A stretch of 64,000 nucleotides of DNA, taken from positions 1,289,501 to 1,353,500 of the forward strand of contig CP012809.1 in the NCBI GenBank assembly GCA_001936135.1, read 5' to 3'. Under the pieces are notes generated by a model. The model was not told the origin of the DNA, searched no databases, and saw only the letters and a list, made by a program, of their open reading frames with translations. A program made the position numbers and the translations under genes. Position 1 is the first letter of the stretch. Each line of letters begins with the position of its first letter. Shown here one piece after another: positions 1 through 11,065 of the stretch. The DNA comes from Saccharomycopsis fibuligera x Saccharomycopsis cf. fibuligera (taxonomy: Eukaryota > Ascomycota > Saccharomycetes > Ascoideales > Saccharomycopsidaceae).

Positions 1-303
1 GATATTTGAAGTTATTAGTGAAGTTGAATATGACAATGAATCTCTATTGAATGTGACATCTGTTGGTAATGTGTTCCAAAACGTGGATATTTTGTGTTTT
101 ATGCTGATGAATGTTGGGGTGCTGTCACTATTGTTTGCAAAGATTTCCATTATTGAAAGTGCAACGGCTATGGCCATGATCGCCAAAACCACCAGCTTCA
201 TCACTATCCTAGCACAACTAGCACTCTTCCATTGGGATTCATCACCAGATAGAGCATTTTCCTGAGACTGGTTCTCCTTTTTCACCAAACGGCCACCTCC
301 CAT
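1..303 (-). CDS. Partial N-terminus of an unidentified single-pass membrane protein
   Basis: An ATG at 303-301 opens a minus-strand frame that stays open to the window edge (101 codons seen, no stop). The first 32 residues are polar. Residues about 33-55 form one strong hydrophobic segment (IVMKLVVLAIMAIAVALSI), followed by a polar Ser/Thr/Asn-rich part with the sequon NNSD. A short cytosolic head, one membrane segment and a lumenal stem is the usual plan of a type II membrane protein such as a Golgi enzyme, but the catalytic part lies outside the window, so no function can be given. A CTG codon falls inside the hydrophobic segment. The gene is in tandem with the phosphatase gene downstream in coordinate. 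Confidence 0.6.
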   Translation of the reverse strand, partial: MGGGRLVKKENQSQENALSGDESQWKSASCARIVMKLVVLAIMAIAVALSIMEIFANNSDSTPTFISIKHKISTFWNTLPTDVTFNRDSLSYSTSLITSNI

Positions 304-664
304 GGTCAATAACAAAGCGAGTTGTGCCTTGTTGAAAGGATCAAGGAGTCAGTTAGTTGGTGATACTCGATTCTGACAGACTAGGTGCCCGACACTGTCA
401 ACTGCGGTGAAAATATTCTGTTTTGCGGCGGCGATAGAAGACCAATGGCCCGTGCATACGGTACAAAAGGTAATAATTAGTGGATTTACACGACAAAAGT
501 ACTGGACGTAACTAATACAATCAGATGTTTCACATTCTATATTTATTGAACAATTGGAATGGAGAGGGGACAGCCACCAGTGGAGAAGAGGAATATGCAA
601 ACTAAGGCATAAAGTATACAAAATCAACGAAAGTAATAAGAGTAACAAAATTATAAACAATCAA
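304..664. other. Intergenic, 361 bp, between tandem minus-strand genes
   Basis: This stretch holds the promoter of the partial membrane-protein gene and the 3' flank of the PYP1-like gene. I see no RNA gene, repeat or conserved motif in it. Short open frames here show no family resemblance. Confidence 0.5.
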
Positions 665-1753
665 TTATTTGTTTTTCAATTCAACGTAGGATTCAATAGT
701 TCTCTCTCCAGAGATGATTTTCTCAACTGCTTCGTGAATGTCACTAAAGTCAGCAAAAGTCTTGTATGGTATCTTTTCCTTCTCACAGTATTTTATCAAA
801 TCTTTACCCTGTTTACCAAACAATAACTCAGATTCCCTGGCAGCAGACAAATCACTAACCCCGTCACCGCAATAAAAGTAATGGACTTTCTTGTCCTTTG
901 AAGTGACCAAATTTTTGTAAGCAATGATTTTTTTAATTTCAATAGACTTGTCATGACCAAATGAAGTATCGTCTCTGTAAACAATATCCCATGAATTATC
1001 GGCGGCTACCTGAACCCCATTGGATATTATTTCGAGGGGATGTTTGCTGTAAAATCCACTATGATCTTCATCCAATAATTTAAGAAGCAAGTTATGAATA
1101 ATTGGTTTCATGCCACTGGAAACAATAATCACCAAGACATTATTTTTGATGGCCCATTCGTAAAATCCTTTGAAGCCATGGTCCAACTTGATGTTTTTCT
1201 TCAAGTACTCAATACATTCTGGCCATGGAGTATGAACTGAGTCCAACATTTGCTGAAACCCGTCTCTGAAACTGAGTCTTTCGTGCAAGATTTCGTCGTT
1301 GAGCTTCTTACGCTCTGGATATCCCATACCAAGAGTATCAGTTAGGTAATCATTGCTATCCTTTAAAATAAGTTAGTAAAAGAGTATTTGGTAAAGAAGA
1401 GTACGGGTTGGAATAGTAATAATAATAATAAAAGAAAAGTTGGTTGGAGATCTTAGAGATATTGACAGCAACCAGATCACTCCACAAATAAGTTAGCGGG
1501 GACATATGTGGTAGATCCGGCTAATTATGGTCAATACAAGGCTAAATTTCCGAGGAATCTGAAAACCAAAAATTAAAAAAGGGTCCAGTTGGTATCAACC
1601 AAACGAACTAATTGATGCAATGCAAATTTGGGGCAACTTCCTAATACACCAGCAACATACCTGCAAAGTGATGGTGCCATCGAAATCAGAAAATACAATG
1701 TGGTCGGCCTGCTTGACCTGAGTCCAGAAGTCTTCGCTCAATGTATTAGTCAT
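665..1753 (-). CDS. PYP1: HAD-family polyol/sugar-phosphate phosphatase, spliced
   Basis: Two exons: 1753-1661 (31 codons) and 1360-665 (231 codons plus stop), giving 262 residues. Exon 1 carries the HAD nucleophile motif SDFDGT (Asp23 and Asp25). Exon 2 carries the SSG motif (VIIVSSGMKP) and the metal-binding GDGVSDLSAA. Both exons are needed for a complete active site, and the joined reading ITLQ/DSNDYLTD is smooth. The family is that of S. cerevisiae YNL010W/Pyp1, which dephosphorylates polyol phosphates such as sorbitol- and ribitol-phosphate, related to the MtnX-type phosphatases; a cytosolic place is expected. Starting from the internal ATG at 1327 would lose the catalytic Asp. The exact substrate is inferred from the family only. 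Confidence 0.82.
1361..1660 (-). other. Spliceosomal intron of the PYP1-like gene
   Basis: A 300-nt phase-0 intron. The 5' splice site is GTATGT (1660-1655), the perfect yeast branch sequence TACTAAC lies at 1378-1372, and the 3' site reads TTTTAAAG, with the final AG 12 nt past the branch A. The downstream frame carries on in register with the exon 1 HAD motif. Confidence 0.88.
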
Positions 1754-2167
1754 TGTTATTTGTGAGTTGAGTTGATAGAGATAAAATGGTTGTTCCTGGG
1801 TAGTAGTGATAGCGAAGTCGTGTTCAAGTAAACATATATCTTGCTAAAGACCAGGAGAAACAGAAATGAAGGAAACGGCGGTGCCGTGGCATCCTTGTGA
1901 TTCTATTATTATACGACAGAAACAGCCATTGTCATTCCAGTACACCCGTGAACCCCATACATTAGGTAGGAACATCTGTACACCACATCTTTTCTAACTG
2001 CCACAGACTACCTACGAGTAATTGGTTTAGCTGACTTTACAAAAGATTCAAATAATTGTTAAGCAAACAATTTGATCACTGCGCTTACTGTCATGATAGA
2101 TAATGAATAAATATGAGATATGAAAGAAAAAAATAGAAAAGTATATATAATATTTAAAACAAAACCG
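1754..2167. other. Intergenic, 414 bp, PYP1 promoter and GPI16 3' flank
   Basis: The promoter of the PYP1-like gene lies here, next to the 3' end of GPI16. No tRNA, repeat or recognisable operator was seen. Confidence 0.5.
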
Positions 2168-4027
2168 CTAATCTTTTTTCGACTTACTCTTGATGGTATT
2201 CTTCACTTTATTAATGGGCGTAAGTATAAGCAATTGCAACAAATTTTTTCTTGCAGGAAGACTAGCTACCAACTTTTCATACTCTTCTTCACTAATGACC
2301 CTCTTCATGAGCAAATTAAATACAGTGCCAAACACAAGTGCCATTATTGTTGATGTCAAAATAATCACATTGTAAGGCATTGAAAAATCTGGTGTTGGCA
2401 ACGACACCAACAATGGTGCGGTTCGTAGTGCATAATAAGACTGGTTGCTAAAAGTGTCAATCAAAGTGATTACCGCAGGTTCCAATTCAAACCCATGGTT
2501 TGCATCTGGTGGATATTCACTATATAATAATAATGACTTGTCAAAGGAGTAAGTGAATGTTATTACTGAATTTTTTGGGATTCTAAGCCATAACTCTAGC
2601 TTTGTTGGTCTCTGCCTATCAATGGCGGTTACATAAGAAATGTTTTTGATGATGTCAGTCTTATTGAGCACTGGCCCATTTATTGGCTGTTGATCAGACT
2701 TTTGACTAATTTTCAATGTGTTTAAATATATTCTCAAATACCATGGTAAAGATTCGAAATAAACGAGGTCCAAATCATGATCTGTTGGATTTTTAAAGAC
2801 TATTCTAAACCCACCTTTGTCTAACTCATAACCAGTAATGGATCTGCTCACGTAAATTTCAGGTTTTGCAGAATTGCTGATTTGTATCTTGTTGTATGAG
2901 TTCTTCAAGTTGAACTTCAAATTGAATTCTTCTTTTTTTGGTGGATTGTTGTACAAAGTAAAACAATTGTTTGAATCCAAATCGGTATTGGCAAATAATA
3001 AGTGGCCTGATTCCTTGTCCATAGATGACAACTCGCCACGGAGTTCCCAATGATCATCACTGTTAACATTCGCACATATTTCACTGGTTCCTATCTTTTT
3101 GTCAATTTTCACCTTTTTCCCGAAAATCTTGTCAAAATCAAAGCTCAACTCATCTGAATAATCATTCACTGGGAAACAGTGATATGAATCGTAATGTTTG
3201 TCATAATCACAATTCAATTCTTCACCAGGTATTGGTTTTGGCAATGGTCTTTTAATTTTGTTTAGTACAGTAGGGACATCGAAAACTGTGTTCAAATCAA
3301 TGACCATCTTATAGTAGACATTTGACTCATCAATGTCAAAAGTATTAACATCAATAGATGTACCTACCCACTTACTATCGAATAATTTATGCCCGTCAAG
3401 CAAAGAAGAAATCCCCACTCTTCCTTTTGTAGGCAAAAGCTTCATTATAGGTGTCAAGTTCTCGGTACATATTGGTTCTCTTGGGAGCGCAGCTCTAAGT
3501 AAATATGTGTTATTGTCGCTAGTTTGAATAGCGCGACTGAATGCATGTTCAGGATATGTGGTTCTGGTCTCATCTATAAAATTCAAACTAGCGCAAAAAA
3601 AGCCAGACAACGAATTCACCAAAAAGGTCCATTTCTTAAATGCTTCTTCTTTATTATTTGCCTTGATAGTGGCCCATAATTCCAAGCCGTTGCCGCCGCT
3701 GGTGTAGCCATCGCTTGGCAATTTGCCCCAGCTTTCAGAGTTCCAATACCCGCTGGTGAAACGAATGCTTAAGTTCTTTGTATCTGTCTGAGTGATGAGG
3801 TTTATAATAGAGTTTGGGAATATATTGAAATTACTGATAATAGATGCTGAGTTTTCCTGTTGGTCAAGATCATGATTTGGAAAATCCGAAGATGTCAAGT
3901 TGAAGTTGAAATTTGTATGCAAGTGGCCATTAGGAAGAGGCGTTAAAGACAACTTCTCATCGTAGCTCGCACACACAAATGCTATGAAAAGCACCACAGC
4001 TGCTATGCTGCATCGTATATGATACAT
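2168..4027 (-). CDS. GPI16: GPI transamidase subunit Gpi16 (PIG-T)
   Basis: 619 residues. Gpi16 is the lumenal ER subunit that stabilises the GPI transamidase and is disulphide-linked to the catalytic Gpi8; the complex swaps the C-terminal signal of client proteins for a GPI anchor. A signal peptide covers residues 1 to about 21 (VVLFIAFVCAS). The family block ESWGKLPSDGYTSGGNGLEL follows near the N-terminus. At least six N-glycosylation sequons are present. One membrane span sits at about 553-573 with a basic 43-residue tail ending KSKKD, which fits a KxKxx ER-retrieval signal. The length matches yeast Gpi16 (about 610). It is divergent with GUD1 across about 620 bp. Confidence 0.9.
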   Translation of the reverse strand: MYHIRCSIAAVVLFIAFVCASYDEKLSLTPLPNGHLHTNFNFNLTSSDFPNHDLDQQENSASIISNFNIFPNSIINLITQTDTKNLSIRFTSGYWNSESWGKLPSDGYTSGGNGLELWATIKANNKEEAFKKWTFLVNSLSGFFCASLNFIDETRTTYPEHAFSRAIQTSDNNTYLLRAALPREPICTENLTPIMKLLPTKGRVGISSLLDGHKLFDSKWVGTSIDVNTFDIDESNVYYKMVIDLNTVFDVPTVLNKIKRPLPKPIPGEELNCDYDKHYDSYHCFPVNDYSDELSFDFDKIFGKKVKIDKKIGTSEICANVNSDDHWELRGELSSMDKESGHLLFANTDLDSNNCFTLYNNPPKKEEFNLKFNLKNSYNKIQISNSAKPEIYVSRSITGYELDKGGFRIVFKNPTDHDLDLVYFESLPWYLRIYLNTLKISQKSDQQPINGPVLNKTDIIKNISYVTAIDRQRPTKLELWLRIPKNSVITFTYSFDKSLLLYSEYPPDANHGFELEPAVITLIDTFSNQSYYALRTAPLLVSLPTPDFSMPYNVIILTSTIMALVFGTVFNLLMKRVISEEEYEKLVASLPARKNLLQLLILTPINKVKNTIKSKSKKD

Positions 4028-4406
4028 TATGAGAGATGGTGTATCCTGTAGATAGCGTCAAAGAAGGGACCAAGAAGCAGTAGCTGGTATGGTATAGCAG
4101 TTTCTGTCTGTTGTGGCTTTCTGTTTTGTTTCTGTTTCTGTTTCGTTCTTTTTGACCATCACCGGTGGTTGCGGGCACTGATAGTCACCATATATATGGC
4201 ACATATACCATTTGTATGGTGTGATGAACCCTGTCACTTCTCCGAACACTTTGCTACATCTGTTGCCTTTGTTACCAACAACTATAAAAAGCACATGCTG
4301 TTAAAACCAAAACAAAATTGTACTTAAGCTGCTTTCAATTTCACACGCCATCAGCCCACCCAACAATATGCCTATTTGACCCTCAAAATTCTGCCGTAGG
4401 CCCCTC

Positions 4407-4423
4407 CCGCGGCTCTTCCGCGG
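4407..4423. promoter_or_regulatory. Paired CCGCGG palindromes, 11 bp apart
   Basis: CCGCGG occurs at 4407-4412 and 4418-4423, so the centres are 11 bp apart, about one helical turn. This GC block stands out from AT-rich surroundings. CCGCGG is the core of TCCGCGGA-type sites bound by zinc-cluster factors of Pdr1 type, but the flanks are not a perfect match. Any role in GUD1 or GPI16 control is inference. Confidence 0.35.
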
Positions 4424-4495
4424 CCGTGTTTAAGGCGCGTCGGAGTGCATGTATTTGCGTCTATTGCTTATCGTGGTTTCCGAGGAAGTTTTTAG

Positions 4496-4503
4496 TATAT
4501 AAA
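4496..4503 (+). promoter_or_regulatory. TATA element of GUD1
   Basis: TATATAAA lies 153 bp upstream of the GUD1 ATG at 4649, within the usual yeast TATA-to-ATG distance. Confidence 0.5.
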
Positions 4504-4648
4504 CTGCGCTGGACTTCCACTTGTTTTCACGTTCTTTTGCTTCTTTTCAGCTATCTACGACCTATTGTAGCATCATTGGCTTGGATATAGCTCTTACACT
4601 CGTCAGCAGTTATTATAGAACAACTAGTAATCATTGCCTCAATATCTT

Positions 4649-6325
4649 ATGGCACAACTCAATTCACAACAAAGTGCTAATGGCGCTAAGAAATGTTTAT
4701 CCATAACATCAAAAGCTTTGGCCCCTATTTCTCACACAATATACTACGGCACCTTAGTCCATACGCCATCTTTAGGTAGTTTAGAGGCTTTACCTCAAGC
4801 TGCTGTTCTCGTGGACCAAGAAGGTACCATAAAGGATATTATTAGAAATTGCCAGTCCAAAGACAAGTTGCAATCAGATCTAATAGGTAAACATCAGCTC
4901 GATTCCAGCAAAACCAAGATCGTTGATATCACATCTAATCCATGTCAATTTTTCTTCCCAGGTTTCATTGATACTCATATACATGCCCCACAATTTCCAA
5001 ATAATGGCATCTTTGGCAATTCCACCCTACTAGACTGGTTGGAAACATACACGTTTCCCTTAGAAGCATCTTTCAAAGACATAAAAAAGGCCTACTCTAT
5101 TTATTCCAAAGTGGTGGATCAGACTTTGAGAAATGGCACCACTACTGCTTCTTATTTCGCAACCATTCATCCTGAGGCTACAAAACTATTGGCCAATATT
5201 TGCTACAAAGTAGGACAGCGATCATTAATTGGCCGAGTTTGTATGGACGACAACTCTCCTGACTTTTACTCCGAATCTCACGAAGAATTACAAAAAAATA
5301 CACTTGAAGTGTGTGGCCATATAAAAAAGTTACAAAACATGCTGCAGAAGTACTCTCAAGATAATAAACAAGACGACTGTTTATTGGTGCAACCTACATT
5401 AACTCCAAGATTTGCACCATCTTGCACTTCCAAGTCATTGTCCTGGTTAGGTGAATTAAGATCAAAGCACAATTTTCATGTTCAGTCGCATGTTTCTGAA
5501 AATGTGGATGAAATAGCAATGGTTGCCAAACTTTTTCCAGATTCAAAAAACTACACTGCAGTTTATGATGATCATAGCCTACTATCAGACAAAACTGTTT
5601 TAGCTCATGGGGTCCATTTGACAAAAGATGAAAAAAATATCTTGCACAAAACAAAAACAGGCATTTCGCATTGCCCAATATCCAATAGTTCCATAACATC
5701 TGGTGAAGCAAAAATAAGAGTATTGCTTGATGCTGATATAAAAGTCGGTCTCGGTACTGATGTCTCTGGCGGATTTTCTCCATCTATATTGTCGGTAGCA
5801 CGTCAAGCACATTTGGTATCCAGACATTTGGCTATGAAAACTCAGCAAGATAGTGATAAGTTGTCAGTAAATGATGTGCTTTATTTAGCAACAGCTGGAG
5901 GTGCAAAATGTTTAGCATTGGATTCTATTTTGGGTGATTTCCAGATTGGCAAAAAATGGGAAGCTCAGTTGGTAGATTTAAGATCAAGTGGATCACAAAT
6001 GGATATTTTCAGTTGGCAAATACCGTCATTTCTCCTTGGACGTGGAGCAAAACAGCCAAGCCATGTTGCTGATGCACTGCAAAGCCCAATTGCAGTTGAA
6101 GAGCTTTTATTTAACGTTCAAAATGACTCTGGTGCAGCCATTGGGTTGACTAATAACAATGATAGTGGATTTGATAACGCCGAACTAAACAAAGACGGAA
6201 CGTTTTCTGAAAATGACAAGCAAAAATTCGAGGATTTGATTGCAAAATGGTTATTTAATGGTGATGACAGAAATACTGTGAGGGTTTACGTGAATGGAAG
6301 ATGTGTTGTTAATAAATCAAGCTGA
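4649..6325 (+). CDS. GUD1: Guanine deaminase
   Basis: 558 residues from the first in-frame ATG; the frame runs five codons further upstream but from a TTG. The enzyme hydrolyses guanine to xanthine and ammonia in the cytosol (purine salvage and nitrogen use). Amidohydrolase metal and catalytic residues are in order: the HxH of DTHIHAPQ (His110, His112), the His of HVSEN (His281), the His of LAHGVHL (His320) and the Asp of GLGTDVSGG (Asp371). The block TLLDWLETYTFPLEA after the HxH is typical of eukaryotic guanine deaminases. Length is somewhat above the yeast enzyme (489). Its 3' end faces the 14-kb gene-free region. Confidence 0.92.
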   Translation: MAQLNSQQSANGAKKCLSITSKALAPISHTIYYGTLVHTPSLGSLEALPQAAVLVDQEGTIKDIIRNCQSKDKLQSDLIGKHQLDSSKTKIVDITSNPCQFFFPGFIDTHIHAPQFPNNGIFGNSTLLDWLETYTFPLEASFKDIKKAYSIYSKVVDQTLRNGTTTASYFATIHPEATKLLANICYKVGQRSLIGRVCMDDNSPDFYSESHEELQKNTLEVCGHIKKLQNMLQKYSQDNKQDDCLLVQPTLTPRFAPSCTSKSLSWLGELRSKHNFHVQSHVSENVDEIAMVAKLFPDSKNYTAVYDDHSLLSDKTVLAHGVHLTKDEKNILHKTKTGISHCPISNSSITSGEAKIRVLLDADIKVGLGTDVSGGFSPSILSVARQAHLVSRHLAMKTQQDSDKLSVNDVLYLATAGGAKCLALDSILGDFQIGKKWEAQLVDLRSSGSQMDIFSWQIPSFLLGRGAKQPSHVADALQSPIAVEELLFNVQNDSGAAIGLTNNNDSGFDNAELNKDGTFSENDKQKFEDLIAKWLFNGDDRNTVRVYVNGRCVVNKSS

Positions 6326-6789
6326 TTATCGAGTGCCGTATGATTAAAAAATCAAGTTTTTTAGCACTGGCTATGGAGCTTCGCACCACATACATGTGCA
6401 GTACTTGTATGCTGTTATGACATGCTATCTATAATGTAGAACACAAGTATCTAATCAAACAAGCATTGCATAAATAAAGATTTCTTTTTTGTAGCTCTTG
6501 ACAGACAGCTTCAAGATTTTTGTCCCAAATGTTAGTTTTAGAGTTCATGCAGCCCCCGCTTTTCTTTAAAATACTAAATAATGTAAAAAAAGAAATAAAT
6601 AAAGAAATTTCCAATCAACCGAACATACTGAATCTAAATACGAGAAACCGTTACACAACCTTCATGTTTGGTCTAGATGGAAAATTATTTGTAATTGAGT
6701 AATATCTTACGAAGAGAACACTGTTGTCATGAAAATCTAACAGAGCGTCCTTTCATTGACGTCCTGTAGGAAAAAGGCGTTAATTGAAA

Positions 6790-7690
6790 ACCTAAAAGAT
6801 GATCTCTTCGATTTGCAATGGATTGGGCTTCAACATGAAGCAGAGCAGGTACGTAGCTAGTAGTCTAATCTTTTTTTTTTTTTTTTTTTTTTTTTTAGAA
6901 AAGGACGTTCCTTCATATCGGATCGCAAAGAAGGCTTTATCAAAAGAGTTCCTCATTTTAAAAACTTGCTGAGCATATCAACTCCTATTGGAAACTATCA
7001 AGAAATTATAAATCGATCTTGTGTGTGAAAATACATATATCTGCTTGCGTCCAAAAGGGGAAAGTAACATACTGCGAATGATATGAGAATACTGAATATT
7101 TTCATTACGAAAATTGCTATTTCAGGTAAGAAGAATGATATCAACCAAAGAGAGTTTATTTCCTATTCGACGGTGAACAAGTGGAAACAATCTCTGCAGA
7201 TATTGCTTCATTTGATCGGCTCGTTATTTCCGGCTAGTTTGGATTTGGAACTTTGACTAACGCTTTCTATGATTCAAAGCTTTGTGCGATGGGACGCTTT
7301 TCCTACTTCTTAAGATGGTAATTGTGAAAATTGAAAACCAAGATTCTGAGCGATTTACATCTTTCAGGTTTTGATTCTATTTTTGTATAGCTGATTACTT
7401 TCAACATCACAGGATTTAGGACGATGCGGGTCTCAGTTTTTCGATCCACACAAGCATTTGATGAATCTCTCAATGTGCTCAATTCGATCTACTGTACATT
7501 ACATGCGACCGTTAAAAAATCGATTTGCATGAAAGAAGATATTCCTTATGAAGAGGTAACAAGTATTCAGAGCATGAGATGCGAAACTCCAATTAGGCAA
7601 AAGTTTCTGCTGTCTAACAACTTTTGCTGTACGATGACTTCATATAATGGAAAGACTATACACAAATGGATAGATGGGCCCGATTGAAAG
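6790..7690 (+). pseudogene. Possible decayed coding sequence, maybe leucine-rich
   Basis: Broken plus-strand frames read like protein in pieces: ENLKDDLFDLQWIGLQHEA near 6,800, VYFLFDGEQVETISADIASF followed by FDRLVISG and FGFGTLTNAFYDS near 7,160-7,250, ILSDLHLSGFDSIFV near 7,350, and an 87-codon frame at 7424-7687. The frames are separated by stops and shifts. Repeated hydrophobic spacing such as LHLSGFDSI suggests an LRR-type gene in decay, but no family was identified and part could be chance. Confidence 0.25.
6871..6896. repeat. T26 homopolymer
   Basis: An uninterrupted run of 26 T on the plus strand at the left side of the gene-free region, followed directly by AG. Confidence 0.95.
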
Positions 7691-9404
7691 AAAAAAAAAA
7701 AAAAAAAAAAATTCTATAAATAGATAAAAACTCGCAGATCGTCTACTTTGGTCCTTCTATTTTTGTTGTTACCGTTTATCAAAATTTCTTGCCTGTCCTG
7801 TCGCTTAAACAAGCTAATTTGTCGATTCACCAAAAACCCAAAGACAACCATGAATGAAAAAGCACAATAAAATATTGTCTATTTTGGGCGACTGTAAAGT
7901 AAAAAGTTTAAACAGAAAAAGTGACGGGAAGCATAACGAAAAAAAATAAAAAAACAAAAAAATTTCTTCAACACTGCAGCAAGACGGACAGTAAAGTTTT
8001 GAGTCCGTGTGGGTGTGCCGTTTTTGCCAAAAAAGAGTACCACGGCAGATTGTCGAGAATCTGAAGGGAGGAATCAAACAACAAAAATAATATGCTAAAA
8101 TTTTGGATACAATATCAGTACAAGCTTCTGGGAAAAGAATTTTTCTGCTGTAATGGTATTCACTTACAAGGATTTGATTTTTCACAACTTGTTTTTCGCC
8201 AGTAGGAAAATCTGATGTAAAATGGCCGCTTGTAGAGAGAACTTGATCACTATTGCCACCAATTAACCCTTTGTAAATCAGCAAAAACAAATATGAAGCC
8301 GTGAGATACAAAGAGGTGCTATAAAAAAATACTTTACCTTTCTTCTCAAAATGGTACCTTTGTATCTTTGTATTGCCGGTTATTTTGTTCTTTCTTTAGA
8401 ATAACATGGAAAGGAAAAAAAAATTATTTTCTTTAGTCAATCGTTTGAAAGCCAGTTGTCCTTTGTATACTTTATTACACGGTGATAGTTCTTTGAGGAT
8501 TTAGATTTTGTTGTTGGCTATTCCTATAAAATGTAACGGTTGAAGTATTTGTGGAAAAGGTTTTGCTGCTTTAATTTTTGTATGTACTGAATTGTTTGGT
8601 CAATAACTTGAAAGCATCGTTCAACCTCTGAGCTTATGATTTATCTGTCCATGCTCCTATGATTCGAAGCGAATATACGGTTAAATAGTCAACAACAAGC
8701 TTTTGGGATGCTAATTAGGCTATATCTTCACAATTGGTTTCATTACCTACATACCTTATTTAGGATTAAAATTACATTGCCTGTATAAAGCTGGTGATGG
8801 AATTAACTTAATGAAAAATCCCTTGCCAATGCTTGACAAGCACAAACACAATATTATGCTGTTCGATAACAATCATATATTATAACGCTTAGCAAAAGAT
8901 CTATCTTAAGGAAGCCTTTCATGGTATCATTTGTTTATCTGTTACACAAAAATGAATAGAAAAGAACCAAAAAAATTTAGTAGTAAATGATAGAGTGCTG
9001 TCCAGCACACTCAAAACCAGGGAGAATTGAAGGGGCTTTCAACAAGCTGAAGACACGAGGCAAAATTAAATTTTTTAAGCAGACAAAGTCATAACTCTGA
9101 TGCGTTTCAACTTGAGGCAAGCTAATACAAATAGTAAACAAACACAAAAAGTAATGTTGGATATAGAAATAGACCTCTAATAGTTGACATTCGTAAAATA
9201 ATAGTATAGAAGATGTAAAAAAAATGGGCAAAACTATAGTACAATAGCAACGTAATAGTAAAACAAAAATATAGCGGAACAAAAACCAAATAGAAAAAAA
9301 CAAAGAACCAACCAAAAATGATAAAATGGTTCTAGGGTGTGATAGATAATATAATATAGCAACAAAAGTAAAAGAACATAATAAAAACCAAACTAAGGAG
9401 ACTT

Positions 9405-9459
9405 AAAAAAAAAAAAAAAAAAAAAGGAAAAAAAAAGGAAAAAAAAGGAAAAAAAAAGG
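9405..9459. repeat. A21 followed by a GGA8-9 short tandem repeat
   Basis: A run of 21 A is followed by four GG dinucleotides spaced by 9, 8 and 9 A. The all-purine plus strand lies inside an A-rich stretch of about 1 kb. Confidence 0.9.
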
Positions 9460-11010
9460 AAACGGCAACAGTGGCATCCAGTGCAACCATAAATATGTCA
9501 CCCAGTTTAGTGATAGTATTTGCATGGCCAAGTACCGAGTAGAAATATAAAGGAAAAGAAAGGAAATAGTAACAGCAAGTAATTGCAACTCAACGGCAGT
9601 GTCGCTAGCAACAGCATACCAGACCAGTCAGGGATGGGATTAATGTTCACTTAGCTCCAAAAAAATGACGATCATGAAGTAAAAAGTAAAAGAGACAAGA
9701 TACAATGGTGTAGTTGAAATGAGAGTGAGCAAGAATACCAGTTTAAGAAGCTGCAAAATAAAAAGCACAAAGAAGATAAAAGCCAAAAATAATTTGTCTC
9801 ATAAGCAACAGACGTGTTAAAGGAAATTTTTTTTCTCTTTTTGTGTTGATCAAGGTAAAGTTTAATTTTCTTTTTTCAATTTTTTTTTTTTTTTTTTTTT
9901 TTACAACTAGAGATAGCAAGGTATAGTATTCGTTCAATCGTTAATGAATCTTGGTGGGCCGGTGAAGCTTAAGTGTAACAGCAGCTAGCTTAATCCACCC
10001 AAGGATAATTGCACTTTGAACAATTCTGTTTTTTGCAGCATGTACATTGCTGGAAAAAATCTGGGTTTTTGGTACGACAGTGGCAGCAGCACCAGTAGAC
10101 AATACTTGGATCATCACAGTCATAACCGTATTCTTCGCTGTAAACTTTGTTGATCATTTTAAATTGTGACTTGTTTCAAATTATTTTTTGGGGCTAACCT
10201 AGCAGTTAAGCAGCGTATCGTGTGTTTTCAGATGTATTGATACCAAGAAACCTGAAATAGCAAGAAAGTAGAATGTCTGCTTGCTTTGCTGGGTTTTCTC
10301 AAAAAATATATTCACCAAATGTAGGTGGCCAATTCGTCGATTATGGGATCAGAAATTGGTGGGATCGGACAATTTATCGATGATGTAATTTTCTCCAGTA
10401 TGGAAAAATGCGGGCGCGGAATTGATGAGCTTTCGGTAATTTTAAGTAAGGAACGACTGTGTGAAACCGGAATGCGTAATGTGTGACGCACAAACCAAGA
10501 GTAGAAGAAACGTTGAAAGGTTCTTGAGTAAAAGGATGGTTTGAGTGTAGAGTAAAGTGGCAATAGAAAAGAAATGATACAAAAAGTAAGATAAAATAAA
10601 ATAAAAACGGTAGCAAGAATGTCGAGGTGGGAAACGTTATGCTTTTATATCATTACGCATTTCTGGGGTGTTTCGGTTCGGGGGTTGTTGAAGTAAAAGC
10701 CCATGCAACCATAAGCGTACCATCCACTCAGAGATATCAAACAAGTCAAAACAGCCCATAATTGATTAATCACTCGCGGTGAAAGCAAGAATAAGCGTAA
10801 TACAATCGATTGAGAGAGTGTGAAAGAAAAAAAAGAAGCGTCTGCGCTGTAAAAACATACATGCATCAGTGAGATGCAGGCAAATATGTTTACAAGCATG
10901 TTTCTATGCGAGATGCACTTCTTGCTGCACATACCACTGCACCTTACAGCATGATGTGCTTCAGTAAGAAGCCCGCATTTACCTGACATTACAGAATCCC
11001 ACCTTAACCA

Positions 11011-11065
11011 TCATCATCATTATTATTATTATTAGTATTATTAGTATTATTATTATCATCATTAC
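11011..11065. repeat. ATC/ATT trinucleotide repeat
   Basis: Imperfect TCA then TTA triplets, interrupted by two AGTATT units. It is a simple microsatellite outside any frame. Confidence 0.85.

Larger units (their letters stand above)
4028..4648. promoter_or_regulatory. Divergent promoter region of GPI16 and GUD1
   Basis: A shared upstream region of about 620 bp. It contains a GC-rich block at 4400-4440 with two CCGCGG sites, and a TATA element on the GUD1 side. No other structure was seen. Confidence 0.6.

Noticed and set aside
7814-8311. 165-codon minus-strand open frame, longest in the gene-free island, with a hydrophobic start and a GTAAGT
   Set aside because: The second half is T-run-derived Phe/Leu, no family likeness, and no convincing acceptor or second exon was found.
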